Below, in pieces: positions 10,545-18,413 of a stretch of DNA of 64,000 nt (positions within the stretch are counted from its first letter, which is position 1; the number at the start of each line of letters is the position of its first letter). Made by a program: the position numbers and the translations under genes. The notes under the pieces are model-generated. The model did not search any database. It saw nothing but the letters and a program-made list of their open reading frames with translations, and was not told where the DNA came from. The stretch is from Nosocomiicoccus massiliensis. Lineage in GTDB: Bacteria > Bacillota > Bacilli > Staphylococcales > Salinicoccaceae. The stretch spans positions 1,617,678 through 1,681,677 of the forward strand of contig NZ_CP136964.1 in assembly GCF_002871345.2 (NCBI RefSeq). The letters run 5' to 3'.

Positions 10545-11165
10545 ATGGATGAGTGGAGCGTATTTTTATCTCCGTATCGACAAGCCATCGATGAACTTAA
10601 AATTAAGTTAAAAGGTATTCGACAAGAATATAAATTAACGAACCGTTCGTCTCCAATAGAATTTGTTACTGCAAGAGTAAAGCCAGTACAAAGTATTATT
10701 GAGAAGGCGAGTAAAAATAATATCTCTTATGACGAACTTAGAAAAGATATGTACGACATCGCTGGTGTCCGTATTATGTGCCAGTTCGTCGATGATATTA
10801 TGATTATTAGAGACTTAATCGATAAGCGAGAAGATATGAGAATTATCGAAGAGCGTGATTATATTAAACATACGAAAGAAAGTGGATATCGTTCGTATCA
10901 CATCATTATAGAATACCCAGTTTCAACAGTAGACGGTACGGTAAATATATTAGCTGAAATTCAAATCCGTACACTTTCTATGAACTTTTGGGCGACGATT
11001 GAACACTCGCTGAACTACAAATATAAAGGTGAGTACCCAGTAGAAATTAAAGAAAGACTTCAAAATGCAGCGGACGCCGCGTATCAGCTCGACCAAGAAA
11101 TGTCATTAATACGTGAGGAAGTTCAAGAGGCACAGAAGTTCTTTTCTAAGAAGCGCAACATCTAA
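10545..11165 (+). CDS. relQ: small alarmone synthetase (GTP pyrophosphokinase) RelQ
   Basis: SAS1-type (p)ppGpp synthetase transferring pyrophosphate from ATP to GDP/GTP; cytosolic, forms tetramers in homologues. Its 206 residues contain only the synthetase domain: RSSPIEFVTARVK at about 34-46, DIAGVRIMCQF at 71-81, ESGYRSYH (G-loop) at 112-119 and EIQIRTLSMNFWATIEH at 138-153. No HD hydrolase or regulatory domains. SD AAGGGGG upstream. It shares an operon with nadK, as in staphylococci and Bacillus (yjbM-yjbN). Confidence 0.95.
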   Translation: MDEWSVFLSPYRQAIDELKIKLKGIRQEYKLTNRSSPIEFVTARVKPVQSIIEKASKNNISYDELRKDMYDIAGVRIMCQFVDDIMIIRDLIDKREDMRIIEERDYIKHTKESGYRSYHIIIEYPVSTVDGTVNILAEIQIRTLSMNFWATIEHSLNYKYKGEYPVEIKERLQNAADAAYQLDQEMSLIREEVQEAQKFFSKKRNI

Positions 11166-11182
11166 ACGAGGAGGAGATAATT

Positions 11183-11980
11183 ATGCGATTTACAGTTATC
11201 TCAAAAAACGACGAAAAGTCAAAGTATACACGCGAGTATTTAATTCAAGGGATGAAAAAACGCGGTATGGAAGAAGATAATATACATCCGGAAATTATTA
11301 TCTCCGTCGGTGGCGATGGAACGTTACTCGGTGCGTTTCATATGTATCAACATTTATTAAAAGAAACGATGTTTGTCGGTGTCCATACTGGAAACCTTGG
11401 ATTTTACGCAGACTTTCATCCAGAAGAAGCGGACCTGTTAATAGACTTAATAGACCGTGGGAAATTTGTTGAAACAGAATTCCCATTAGTCGCTGTTACA
11501 GTAAATACAGATGACGGTGAAGAACGTCATCTCGCGTTAAATGAGACGACATTAAAAATGGTACAAGGGTCGACGCTTGCGGTGGATGTTGGTATCGGTG
11601 GGAAACATTTTGAAAAGTTTAGAGGAGACGGTATTTGTGTGTCCACACCGTCTGGTTCTACAGCATACAACAAGTCACTGGGTGGTGCGTTAATTCACCC
11701 GTCATTTCGATCGATTCAACTTACAGAAATCGCATCGATTAACAACCGAGTATTTAGAACGATTGGTTCATCGATTATTTTACCGAGCCATCACACGTTA
11801 AACGTGTATCCAAATAAAGCAGATACGCATTTACTGACAATCGATCACCTACATTTTCAGAAAAATGGTATTCGTTCAATTGAATATCAAGTGGCAGAGG
11901 AAACGATAAAATTTGCCCGTTTTAGACATTTTCCATTTTGGCATCGAGTCAGAGAGTCGTTTATATCAAGTGAGAGGTGA
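11183..11980 (+). CDS. nadK: NAD kinase
   Basis: ATP-dependent phosphorylation of NAD+ to NADP+ (PpnK family), cytosolic. 265 residues with the GGDG motif at 43-46 (SVGGDGTLLGAFH), the NE motif in ALNETTLK, and TPSGSTAYNKSLGGALIHP. SD GAGGAGG precedes ATG 11183. Its 3' end contains the SD of mgtE, which starts 6 bases after the nadK stop. In S. aureus an rluD-type pseudouridine synthase lies between these genes; here it is absent. Confidence 0.95.
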   Translation: MRFTVISKNDEKSKYTREYLIQGMKKRGMEEDNIHPEIIISVGGDGTLLGAFHMYQHLLKETMFVGVHTGNLGFYADFHPEEADLLIDLIDRGKFVETEFPLVAVTVNTDDGEERHLALNETTLKMVQGSTLAVDVGIGGKHFEKFRGDGICVSTPSGSTAYNKSLGGALIHPSFRSIQLTEIASINNRVFRTIGSSIILPSHHTLNVYPNKADTHLLTIDHLHFQKNGIRSIEYQVAEETIKFARFRHFPFWHRVRESFISSER

Positions 11981-11985
11981 GTAAG

Positions 11986-13389
11986 ATGTCAGTTGAAACA
12001 GAAGAAAAAGACTACACAAAACATGTGGAAGATATAGAGATAAAAGCAGCATATGATAACTTGATTATGCTGTTAGAACAAGAATCTTATGAGCCGTTTC
12101 GAGAAGAGTTTTTAAAACTCCACGAATACGAACAAGGTGAGTTCTTCAGTCTATTAAATGATGAAGATAGAGAAAAATTATATCATTTACTCAGTCCAAA
12201 AGAAGTGGCGGATTTCTTTGACACGCTATCTATTTCGAATGAGGAAATGGAAGAGATTTTAACAAGTATGGACGCGAGATACGCTGCACAAGTACTCGGT
12301 GCAATGCAGTACGACAACGCAGCGGACATTATGAACTTCTTACCAAAAGAAGTCATGATGAGCTTCTTAGCACTAATGAAAAAAGAAGACCGCGAAGAAA
12401 TTCGTATATTAATGAACTACGAAGATGATACTGCGGGAGGTATCATGACGACGGAGTTCGTCTCAATCGACAGTGAAATGACTGTCCATGAGGCGATGGT
12501 GCACTTAAGGAAAGTAGCTCCAGATAGCGAGACGATCTACTACTTATTTGTCACTGATATTAACAACAAACTCGTCGGTATTATTTCGCTTAGAGATTTA
12601 ATAATTGCGGATGAAGACGAATATATTGGCGATATTATGAAAGAACGTGTCATCTCGGTAAATGTCGCAGACGACCAAGAACAAGTTGCGTACATGATGA
12701 GAGACTATGACTTCTTAGCAGTACCAGTTCTAGATTATCAAGAACACTTAGTCGGTATCATTACTGCCGACGATATCATGGACGTTATCCAAGAAGAAGC
12801 AGAGGAAGACTACTATAGACTTGCCGGTATGAGTGATGAAGGGTCACCACTTGACGATTCATCATTTACAGCAGCTAAAAAGAGACTTCCATGGCTCATT
12901 GGTTTAACGCTTATGGGTATGATTACCGCGACGATGTTATCTACGTTTGAAGAAACGCTTGAAAAAGTAGCGTTACTCGGAGCGTTTATACCGATTATCG
13001 GTGGAATGTCAGGGAATGCTGGGACGCAAAGTTTAGCGGTCGCTGTCCGTGGACTTGCTACAGGTGAAATTAAACGTGTGAGCCTATTAAAACTTGCGAT
13101 TAAAGATATTCTTACAGGTATGATGACAGGGTTCACTTGCGCGGTATTACTATTCATTATCATTACGATTCTATTCGGACAACCTGTCGTCGGAATTATT
13201 GTAAGTATTTCATTATTTGTAGCGATGACATTTGCGACGTTGTCTGGAACATTTATACCGATGGGGATGTCAAAGTTTGGAATTGACCCTGCAGTAGCAA
13301 GTGGTCCGTTTATTACAACATCGAACGATATTATTAGTTTAATGATCTATTTCTCACTCGCAAATGCATTAATGAGTGCTTTACTATAG
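11986..13389 (+). CDS. mgtE: magnesium transporter MgtE
   Basis: Homodimeric Mg2+ channel gated by cytosolic Mg2+. 467 residues in the family layout: acidic N-terminal superhelical domain (about 1-130), tandem CBS domains (about 135-260: DDTAGGIMTTEFVSID... and DIMKERVISVNVADD), then a connecting helix and five membrane segments from about 300, with the pore-lining GGMSGNAGTQSLAVAVRGLA. The ATG at 11986 follows GAGAGGTGAG; an in-frame GTG at 11977 overlaps the nadK stop and SD and is less likely. Last gene of the relQ operon; no terminator is obvious after it, and fabI has its own promoter. Confidence 0.94.
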   Translation: MSVETEEKDYTKHVEDIEIKAAYDNLIMLLEQESYEPFREEFLKLHEYEQGEFFSLLNDEDREKLYHLLSPKEVADFFDTLSISNEEMEEILTSMDARYAAQVLGAMQYDNAADIMNFLPKEVMMSFLALMKKEDREEIRILMNYEDDTAGGIMTTEFVSIDSEMTVHEAMVHLRKVAPDSETIYYLFVTDINNKLVGIISLRDLIIADEDEYIGDIMKERVISVNVADDQEQVAYMMRDYDFLAVPVLDYQEHLVGIITADDIMDVIQEEAEEDYYRLAGMSDEGSPLDDSSFTAAKKRLPWLIGLTLMGMITATMLSTFEETLEKVALLGAFIPIIGGMSGNAGTQSLAVAVRGLATGEIKRVSLLKLAIKDILTGMMTGFTCAVLLFIIITILFGQPVVGIIVSISLFVAMTFATLSGTFIPMGMSKFGIDPAVASGPFITTSNDIISLMIYFSLANALMSALL

Positions 13390-13396
13390 ATTTTCG

Positions 13397-13425
13397 TTGC
13401 ATTTTTTTGAGAATCAATTTAAAAT
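13397..13425 (+). promoter_or_regulatory. sigma-A promoter of fabI
   Basis: -35 TTGCAT (13397-13402), a 17-base spacer, -10 TAAAAT (13420-13425). The FapR-like operator overlaps the -10. Confidence 0.78.
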
Positions 13426-13442
13426 TAGTAGTAGGTACTAAT
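13424..13442 (+). promoter_or_regulatory. FapR operator at fabI
   Basis: A perfect inverted repeat ATTAGTA-N5-TACTAAT of 19 bases, close to the FapR consensus I recall (ATTAGTACCTAGTCTTAAT). It covers the 3' end of the -10 and the expected transcription start, the position from which FapR blocks fatty-acid genes until malonyl-CoA releases it. fapR itself is not in the window. Confidence 0.82.
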
Positions 13443-13459
13443 AAGAATGGGGGATTCTC

Positions 13460-14227
13460 ATGGATTTAAAAGGTAAAACATATGTAGTAATGGGTGTTGC
13501 GAACCAACGTTCAATTGCTTGGGGAGCAGCGCGTGCATTAGACAAAGCGGGAGCGAATATCGTATTCACGACGTTAAACGACCGTTTTAAAGATCAAATC
13601 GAAAAGTTAAAAGGTGAACTCGAAGGCGACCATGACTTCATGGTAAACTGTGACGTTACGTCAGACGAAGACGTTGAGCGTGCATTTAAAGAAATCGGTG
13701 AACACACAGGTGGAATTGATGGTGTGTTACACGCAATTGCATTTGCGAATAAAGACGAGTTAAAAGGTGGATACTCTGAAACATCACGTGCAGGATTCCA
13801 ACTTGCATTAGACATTTCAGCATATTCTCTTGCGATCGTTTCAAAAGAAGCGAAGAAAATCTTAAACCCAGGTGGGTCAATCGTAACGATGACTTACTTA
13901 GGTGGAGAGCGTGCACTTCCAAACTATAACGTTATGGGTGTTGCGAAAGCGGCATTAGAAGCAAGTGTTAAATACTTAGCACTTGACCTTGGTGAAGATG
14001 GATACCGTGTAAACGCGGTATCAGCTGGTCCAATTCGTACGTTAAGTTCATCAGGAATTGGCGAGTTCAAAACGATTTTAAAAGAAATCGAAGAACGTGC
14101 ACCATTAAAGAGAAACGTCGACCAATTAGAAGTTGGTAATGCTGTAATGTTCTTATTATCAGATTTAGCATCAGGAATTACAGGAGAAGTATTACACGTC
14201 GACTCAGGATATCACGCAATGGCATAA
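13460..14227 (+). CDS. fabI: enoyl-[ACP] reductase (NADPH) FabI
   Basis: Short-chain-dehydrogenase-fold enoyl-ACP reductase catalysing the last step of each fatty-acid elongation round; the triclosan target. 255 residues. The cofactor region GVANQRSIAWG, the catalytic Tyr and Lys in ALPNYNVMGVAKAALEA and the substrate loop AGPIRTLSSSGIGEF are all intact and very close to S. aureus FabI. Start ATG 13460 with GGGGGA. Likely repressed by FapR through the operator just upstream. Single-gene transcript ended by a strong terminator. Confidence 0.97.
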   Translation: MDLKGKTYVVMGVANQRSIAWGAARALDKAGANIVFTTLNDRFKDQIEKLKGELEGDHDFMVNCDVTSDEDVERAFKEIGEHTGGIDGVLHAIAFANKDELKGGYSETSRAGFQLALDISAYSLAIVSKEAKKILNPGGSIVTMTYLGGERALPNYNVMGVAKAALEASVKYLALDLGEDGYRVNAVSAGPIRTLSSSGIGEFKTILKEIEERAPLKRNVDQLEVGNAVMFLLSDLASGITGEVLHVDSGYHAMA

Positions 14228-14232
14228 AAATT

Positions 14233-14263
14233 AAGCTAAGACCATCTGGTCTTAGCTTTTTTA
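14233..14263. terminator. terminator between fabI and the esterase gene
   Basis: A 12-bp stem AAGCTAAGACCA (14233-14244) with its complement (14247-14258), then TTTTATC. It separates two convergent genes. Confidence 0.85.
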
Positions 14264-14266
14264 TCT

Positions 14267-14992
14267 TTACACTCCATAAAAGAATCTAAGTGCGTGTTCA
14301 ATTTCTGGTTTCCACGTCTTCCATATATGGCCACCGTCTAGCTCTTTATACTCGTATCGTTCTGGAATTGAAAAGAGCACTTCGTTTAATTCGCGGTTTG
14401 GATCTAAGAAGTTCGCTTGTCTGCCTGTAATTGTTATGAAATCTTGCTCTTCAAGTCCGATTGTATGGTAAAGATGAATGTTTTCAGTGCCTTCTCTTTC
14501 GATAATTTCATTATAAAATTCATCAGTAACCTCGGGACTAAAAGCGAGAACGTTTCTAAAAGTTTCCGGATAATTAATTGCGAGTTTTATACTGAAACTA
14601 CCCGCTAAGCTTTCACCCATTAAAGCTCTACTGTCGCGATTTTGAATTGTAGGAAACGTATCGTCGACAAACGGAACAAATTCTTTAGCTATAAATTCCA
14701 TAAATTCGTCTGTATGTTCACCTTCTGGTTGGAAGTGATGGTTACGCCACTCGACACTCGGGTATGGGATTCCGACGATAATCGCAGCTTCTATCTCACC
14801 ATCTTTAAAAAGTCGTTCGTAAATACGATTGATTTGACCGTATTTAAAAAAGTCTTGTGAGTCAAACGTATAATAGACATGATATTTACGATTATCGTCA
14901 AAATCTTTTGGTATATAGTACTCGAACATAATCGTTTCGTTTAAAATATTGGAATGTATTTCATTGTTATGAATGCCTGTTGTAAAATCCAT
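14267..14992 (-). CDS. putative alpha/beta-hydrolase esterase (esterase D/Fes-like)
   Basis: Cytosolic serine esterase of the putative-esterase (PF00756-like) family, 241 residues, no signal peptide. The nucleophile elbow is GESLAG near residue 119, with the catalytic His in the C-terminal GGHIWKTWKP. Start ATG 14992 with AAGGAGATAACA. A hydrolase of this type follows fabI in S. aureus, so the linkage is conserved, but the substrate is unknown (acyl ester or siderophore ester are both possible). Confidence 0.8.
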   Translation of the reverse strand: MDFTTGIHNNEIHSNILNETIMFEYYIPKDFDDNRKYHVYYTFDSQDFFKYGQINRIYERLFKDGEIEAAIIVGIPYPSVEWRNHHFQPEGEHTDEFMEFIAKEFVPFVDDTFPTIQNRDSRALMGESLAGSFSIKLAINYPETFRNVLAFSPEVTDEFYNEIIEREGTENIHLYHTIGLEEQDFITITGRQANFLDPNRELNEVLFSIPERYEYKELDGGHIWKTWKPEIEHALRFFYGV

Positions 14993-15118
14993 TGTTATCT
15001 CCTTTTTATATATAGTGTAACGTATTTACAAAATATTGCAGTTAATCAGGATAATTCTTTCAACTAATTCTTGCATTCAATGATATAATAAAAACAAGTT
15101 TCGAAAGGAGACACGTCT

Positions 15119-16225
15119 ATGCTGAATAAGATTTGGTTTCAAAGTGGTGTAGCGCTGATTATGACGCTCATCATTATATACATGACAGTGAAAGTACAGT
15201 ATATATTTGTACCGTTTTTCCAAATCATTGCGACAATTTTCGTACCTGTACTACTTGCTGGCGTCTTATTTTACATTACGATTCCAATTCAAGAATACCT
15301 AGAACGCCATAGCGCACCACGCTGGCTATCGATGACTTCTGTATTTTTAATTATTGTGATCGTTATTGCAGTGTTATCAATTTCGGTTATTCCGGTAATT
15401 ACTGAACAAGTTCAAAACTTAATTACACGTGGACCGCTCATTCAACGTGAAATTCAAAGCTTCATGAACACAGTAATTACTCAAAGGGACCGTTTACCGT
15501 TTGAAGTAAATTTAGATGAAATAACGAATCAAGTATTTGAAACAGGGTCTACGATGTTTAGTAGCGTCGTAGCGAATGCATTTAAAATTATAATGAGTAC
15601 AGTATCGATTGTGATTTCACTTATTTTAGTACCATTTTTCTTTATCTTTATGTTAAAAGATCACGAAAAATTTGTACCGACAATTACACGTCCATTTACA
15701 GGTCGTTTTAAATTATTTTTACTCGATACGATTAAAGATATCGATAAAACACTCCGTGCATTTATACAAGGACAAATGCTCGTGTCGTTTATATTATGTA
15801 TTATTTTATTTATCGGTTATCAGATTATCGGTTTAGATTACGCACTATTACTCGCGGTGTTTGCGCTATTTATGAACGTCGTACCGTTCGTTGGACCATG
15901 GGTCGCATTTTTACCAGCAGCGATTTTAGCGCTCATTCAAGATCCAATTATGTTCATTTGGGTATCACTCATCACACTTGCAGCGCAGCAAATCGAGTCG
16001 AATATCATTACGCCAAACGTTATGGGTCAGCAACTTGCGTTACATCCTTTAACAGTTATTACAATTGTACTTGCAGCAGGAAATATCGCAGGATTCTTAG
16101 GAATTTTAATTGCGATTCCGACATACGCTGTTATTAAGTCGATTGTTCAAAACATTTGGCGTTATAGACGTGATTTAAGTCAAACGTTAATTAGTGACGT
16201 TAAAGTACCAAAACAAAAATATTAA
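15119..16225 (+). CDS. AI-2E family transporter (PerM/YdbI-like)
   Basis: Polytopic membrane protein of 368 residues in the AI-2 exporter-like superfamily, which includes both signal exporters and Na+/H+ antiporters. Pairs of hydrophobic helices at about 10-70, a soluble segment (70-150), and further helices from about 150 to 345. The family-typical LVPFFFIFMLKDHEKF, AFIQGQMLVSFILCIILFIGY and NVVPFVGPWVAFLPAAILAL stretches are present. Start ATG 15119 with AAAGGAG. A TATAAT at 15084-15089 may be its -10. Substrate cannot be inferred. Confidence 0.85.
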   Translation: MLNKIWFQSGVALIMTLIIIYMTVKVQYIFVPFFQIIATIFVPVLLAGVLFYITIPIQEYLERHSAPRWLSMTSVFLIIVIVIAVLSISVIPVITEQVQNLITRGPLIQREIQSFMNTVITQRDRLPFEVNLDEITNQVFETGSTMFSSVVANAFKIIMSTVSIVISLILVPFFFIFMLKDHEKFVPTITRPFTGRFKLFLLDTIKDIDKTLRAFIQGQMLVSFILCIILFIGYQIIGLDYALLLAVFALFMNVVPFVGPWVAFLPAAILALIQDPIMFIWVSLITLAAQQIESNIITPNVMGQQLALHPLTVITIVLAAGNIAGFLGILIAIPTYAVIKSIVQNIWRYRRDLSQTLISDVKVPKQKY

Positions 16226-16231
16226 ATAGCT

Positions 16232-16278
16232 AAATCCTCTCCTGTACTCGATATATAGAGTAAGGAGGGGATTTTTTT
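16232..16278 (+). terminator. terminator whose 3' arm contains the SD and whose T-run supplies the TTG start of the next gene
   Basis: A 17-bp stem (16232-16249 with 16258-16274, one bulged G and one G-U) followed by TTTTTTT. The 3' arm reads GTAAGGAGGGGATTT, holding the SD of the M23 gene, and the end of the T-run forms that gene's TTG codon at 16277. Confidence 0.82.
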
Positions 16279-16966
16279 GAATCCAATAGATATTTTGATT
16301 AAGAACAACTTTAAAATGACGAGTAATCCGCATACGATGACACCGTTTGGGTTTAGAAATTACACAGTGAATAGATTTAATTATGACGCGTATTGTGGAG
16401 GGTTTCACAGAGCGTATGATTTTGCAAAACATGACGGTGCAGCGATTCCTGCAGTGATGAGCGGGGTCGTCGTACAAGGGACGAGTAATTACGGAAATTT
16501 TGGTGGAACAGTCGTAATTGCAAACAAAGCACTTGGTTACCAAGTAATATACGGCCATTTAAAGAGAAATTTAATCGTGACAATCGGTCAACATGTGAAG
16601 TACGGTGAAACAATTGGATATCAAGGAGATACAAACAATTTAAACGTACCGATGGCAAGCCATCTTCACATTCAGTTTCAGCGATATGGGTATTTAAAAG
16701 AAAAAGATTTTGTATGCAATGGTATTAGTGCATACGATATTGATTTAAGAAAAGATCGATATTTTAACGGGATATTTATCCCGAAATACAATATGAATAT
16801 TAGGGGCACACCAAGTTTAAATGGAAAAATTATCTCATCAGCTAAGCCAAAAGATAACTTAGCATTTAACTCAGTAACTTATAAAGACGGACACTATTGG
16901 TTAAAGTTAAATATTGGATATGTGTCATCTGGTACTCAACAAAATATTTATGGTCATTTTAAATAA
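16277..16966 (+). CDS. M23 peptidase with C-terminal SH3b, no signal peptide
   Basis: Lysostaphin-type zinc metalloendopeptidase of 229 residues. Zinc ligands are visible: His44 and Asp48 in HRAYDF and the HxH at His129/His131 (ASHLHIQF), with His94 in YGHL. A C-terminal SH3b-like wall-binding segment spans about 155-226 (NMNIRGTPSLNGKII... HYWLKLNIGYV). There is no N-terminal hydrophobic segment, unlike secreted LytM-type enzymes, so export would need lysis, a holin or another route, as for phage endolysins. Start TTG 16277 is 6 bases after AAGGAGGGG; the first ATG is at codon 14. Its SD lies in a terminator arm. It could be a domesticated endolysin. Confidence 0.83.
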   Translation: MNPIDILIKNNFKMTSNPHTMTPFGFRNYTVNRFNYDAYCGGFHRAYDFAKHDGAAIPAVMSGVVVQGTSNYGNFGGTVVIANKALGYQVIYGHLKRNLIVTIGQHVKYGETIGYQGDTNNLNVPMASHLHIQFQRYGYLKEKDFVCNGISAYDIDLRKDRYFNGIFIPKYNMNIRGTPSLNGKIISSAKPKDNLAFNSVTYKDGHYWLKLNIGYVSSGTQQNIYGHFK

Positions 16967-17002
16967 AAAAGGCTTCAAATCGTTAAGATTTGAAGCCTTT
17001 TA
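16967..17002. terminator. bidirectional terminator
   Basis: A 15-bp perfect stem (16967-16981 with 16987-17001), a 5-base loop and A/T runs either side, between the convergent M23 gene and the minus-strand membrane-protein gene. Confidence 0.92.
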
Positions 17003-17003
17003 A

Positions 17004-17405
17004 TTATTTACGACGACCGCTTTTTCCAGCCCCATCATCAACTTCTTTTAACATTCTGTTAATCGTTACTTGGTTGAACATTTCAACAACGAAAATTACA
17101 ACGAATGCATATACAATAGCAAATCCAGCTGGTAAAATCGTCCCTTTGACGACAGTTAATACAAGTGCAGGAAGCAATACTGCAGCAATGTATAACACGA
17201 GCATCATAATACGATTTGACTCGATTTGATCTTGTGCTTGTTTAATTCTTGACGCAAACTCACGTGTAACAAAACCTACGTCAGCATCGTTTGCTCTATC
17301 AGTATCGTAAACGCGAGTAACGACTGGTAAGTTCGTATACTTATCTGTCTCATAACGCAGATCCATGTGATCATTTGGCCATCTTAATGCTTCAAAAAAC
17401 TTCAT
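17004..17405 (-). CDS. two-TM membrane protein of unknown function
   Basis: 133 residues. A soluble N-terminal half (MKFFEALRWPNDHMDLRYETDKY..., with a polar helix SRIKQAQDQIESNR) precedes two hydrophobic segments (about 73-93 and 97-115), and the end is basic (KSGRRK). The ATG at 17405 is used because AGGGAG lies upstream; the frame extends 7 codons further without an SD. I do not recognise a family. It diverges from the gluconate-dehydrogenase operon and shares its upstream region. Confidence 0.7.
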   Translation of the reverse strand: MKFFEALRWPNDHMDLRYETDKYTNLPVVTRVYDTDRANDADVGFVTREFASRIKQAQDQIESNRIMMLVLYIAAVLLPALVLTVVKGTILPAGFAIVYAFVVIFVVEMFNQVTINRMLKEVDDGAGKSGRRK

Positions 17406-17493
17406 TGTGTGGTGTCTCCCTTTCAATATCCTTTTAATACTTTAATTATAGACAATTTTTCACAATTTATAAAGACAATTCAAAAATTATTTC

Positions 17494-17529
17494 ACAATTT
17501 TGACATAAAATTGTCAAAACCTATTTATA
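17494..17529 (+). promoter_or_regulatory. promoter with nested palindromes upstream of the gluconate dehydrogenase operon
   Basis: TTGACA (17500-17505) with TATTTA or TTTATA 16-18 bases on is a plausible promoter. Two nested inverted repeats cover it: TTTTGACA-N6-TGTCAAAA (17498-17519) and ACAATTTT-N5-AAAATTGT (17494-17514). Such symmetry over a -35 suggests a repressor site; the regulator is unknown. Confidence 0.55.
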
Positions 17530-17603
17530 TCTTCTTTAAAAGGTGTACAATTATAGTTATCTATTCTGTTTTTGCAGATGAAAATTATTAAGGAGTGAGG
17601 ATT

Positions 17604-18398
17604 ATGGCGGATGAGAAACAATTCTCAAGACGTGATTTCCTAAAAACAACGGGAGTAGCTACTGGTGGTATTATCGGTGGTAGTTTACTTGGAGGTTTAA
17701 TCGGATTTAACCTCGATGGTAAATCAAGTGACAGTTCAAAAGATTCTAGTGATCAAGGCGGTGGAGATAGCCACGGTGGTCACGATGGTAATGGTGACGG
17801 AGGTATGTTCAACGTACCAGACAAAGGTCGTGTTTTCTTTGAAAACGATGCAGACTTTGCAACGATTGAAGCAGCAATGGAAAGAATCTTCCCAGAAACT
17901 GACGTTGGACCAGGAGCTAAAGGGCTCGGTGCAGCTTACTTCTTAGACGGACAACTCGCTGGAGCATACGGCTTTAACTCAAAAGAATATATGCAAGGAC
18001 CTTTCCACGAAGGACTTCCAACTCAAGGGTATCAGTCACACTTAAACCGTGCAGAATACTTCAGACTCGGTGTTAAAAAACTTCAAGAAGAAGCAAAAAG
18101 TCGTCACGACGAAAGCTTTTCTCAACTCGATGAAAAGAAACAAGATGAAATTCTAAAAGACTTCCAAGAAGGTAAAGTTGACTTTGGTGTACCAAAATCA
18201 ACAGCAACTTCAAGTTACTTCTTTACGATGCTACGTTCAGCAACTCTAGAAGGTGCATACTGTGATCCAATTTACCACGGTAACAGAAACATGGAAGGCT
18301 GGAAAATGAAACAATTCCCAGGCCACCAGCACTCATACTTAGACGTAATTGAATCAGATGAATTTATGGACATTGAACCATTACCAAACTTTGGTTAA
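17604..18398 (+). CDS. gluconate 2-dehydrogenase subunit 3 family protein, Tat-exported
   Basis: Small subunit partner of a membrane-facing flavoprotein dehydrogenase; 264 residues. It begins with a textbook twin-arginine signal (SRRDFLK at residues 8-14 followed by a Gly-rich hydrophobic stretch to about 39). A low-complexity Ser/Asp/Gly/His linker (about 42-70) follows and then the subunit-3 domain (FFENDADFATIEAAMERIFPETD ... CDPIYHGNRNMEGWKMKQFPG). It should be folded with its partner and carried across by Tat; tatC is 2.2 kb downstream. Start ATG 17604 with AAGGAGTGAGG; an upstream GTG is inside the SD. The cytochrome c subunit known from acetic acid bacteria is not present. Confidence 0.86.
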   Translation: MADEKQFSRRDFLKTTGVATGGIIGGSLLGGLIGFNLDGKSSDSSKDSSDQGGGDSHGGHDGNGDGGMFNVPDKGRVFFENDADFATIEAAMERIFPETDVGPGAKGLGAAYFLDGQLAGAYGFNSKEYMQGPFHEGLPTQGYQSHLNRAEYFRLGVKKLQEEAKSRHDESFSQLDEKKQDEILKDFQEGKVDFGVPKSTATSSYFFTMLRSATLEGAYCDPIYHGNRNMEGWKMKQFPGHQHSYLDVIESDEFMDIEPLPNFG

Positions 18399-18413
18399 AA
18401 GGAGAATTATTAA

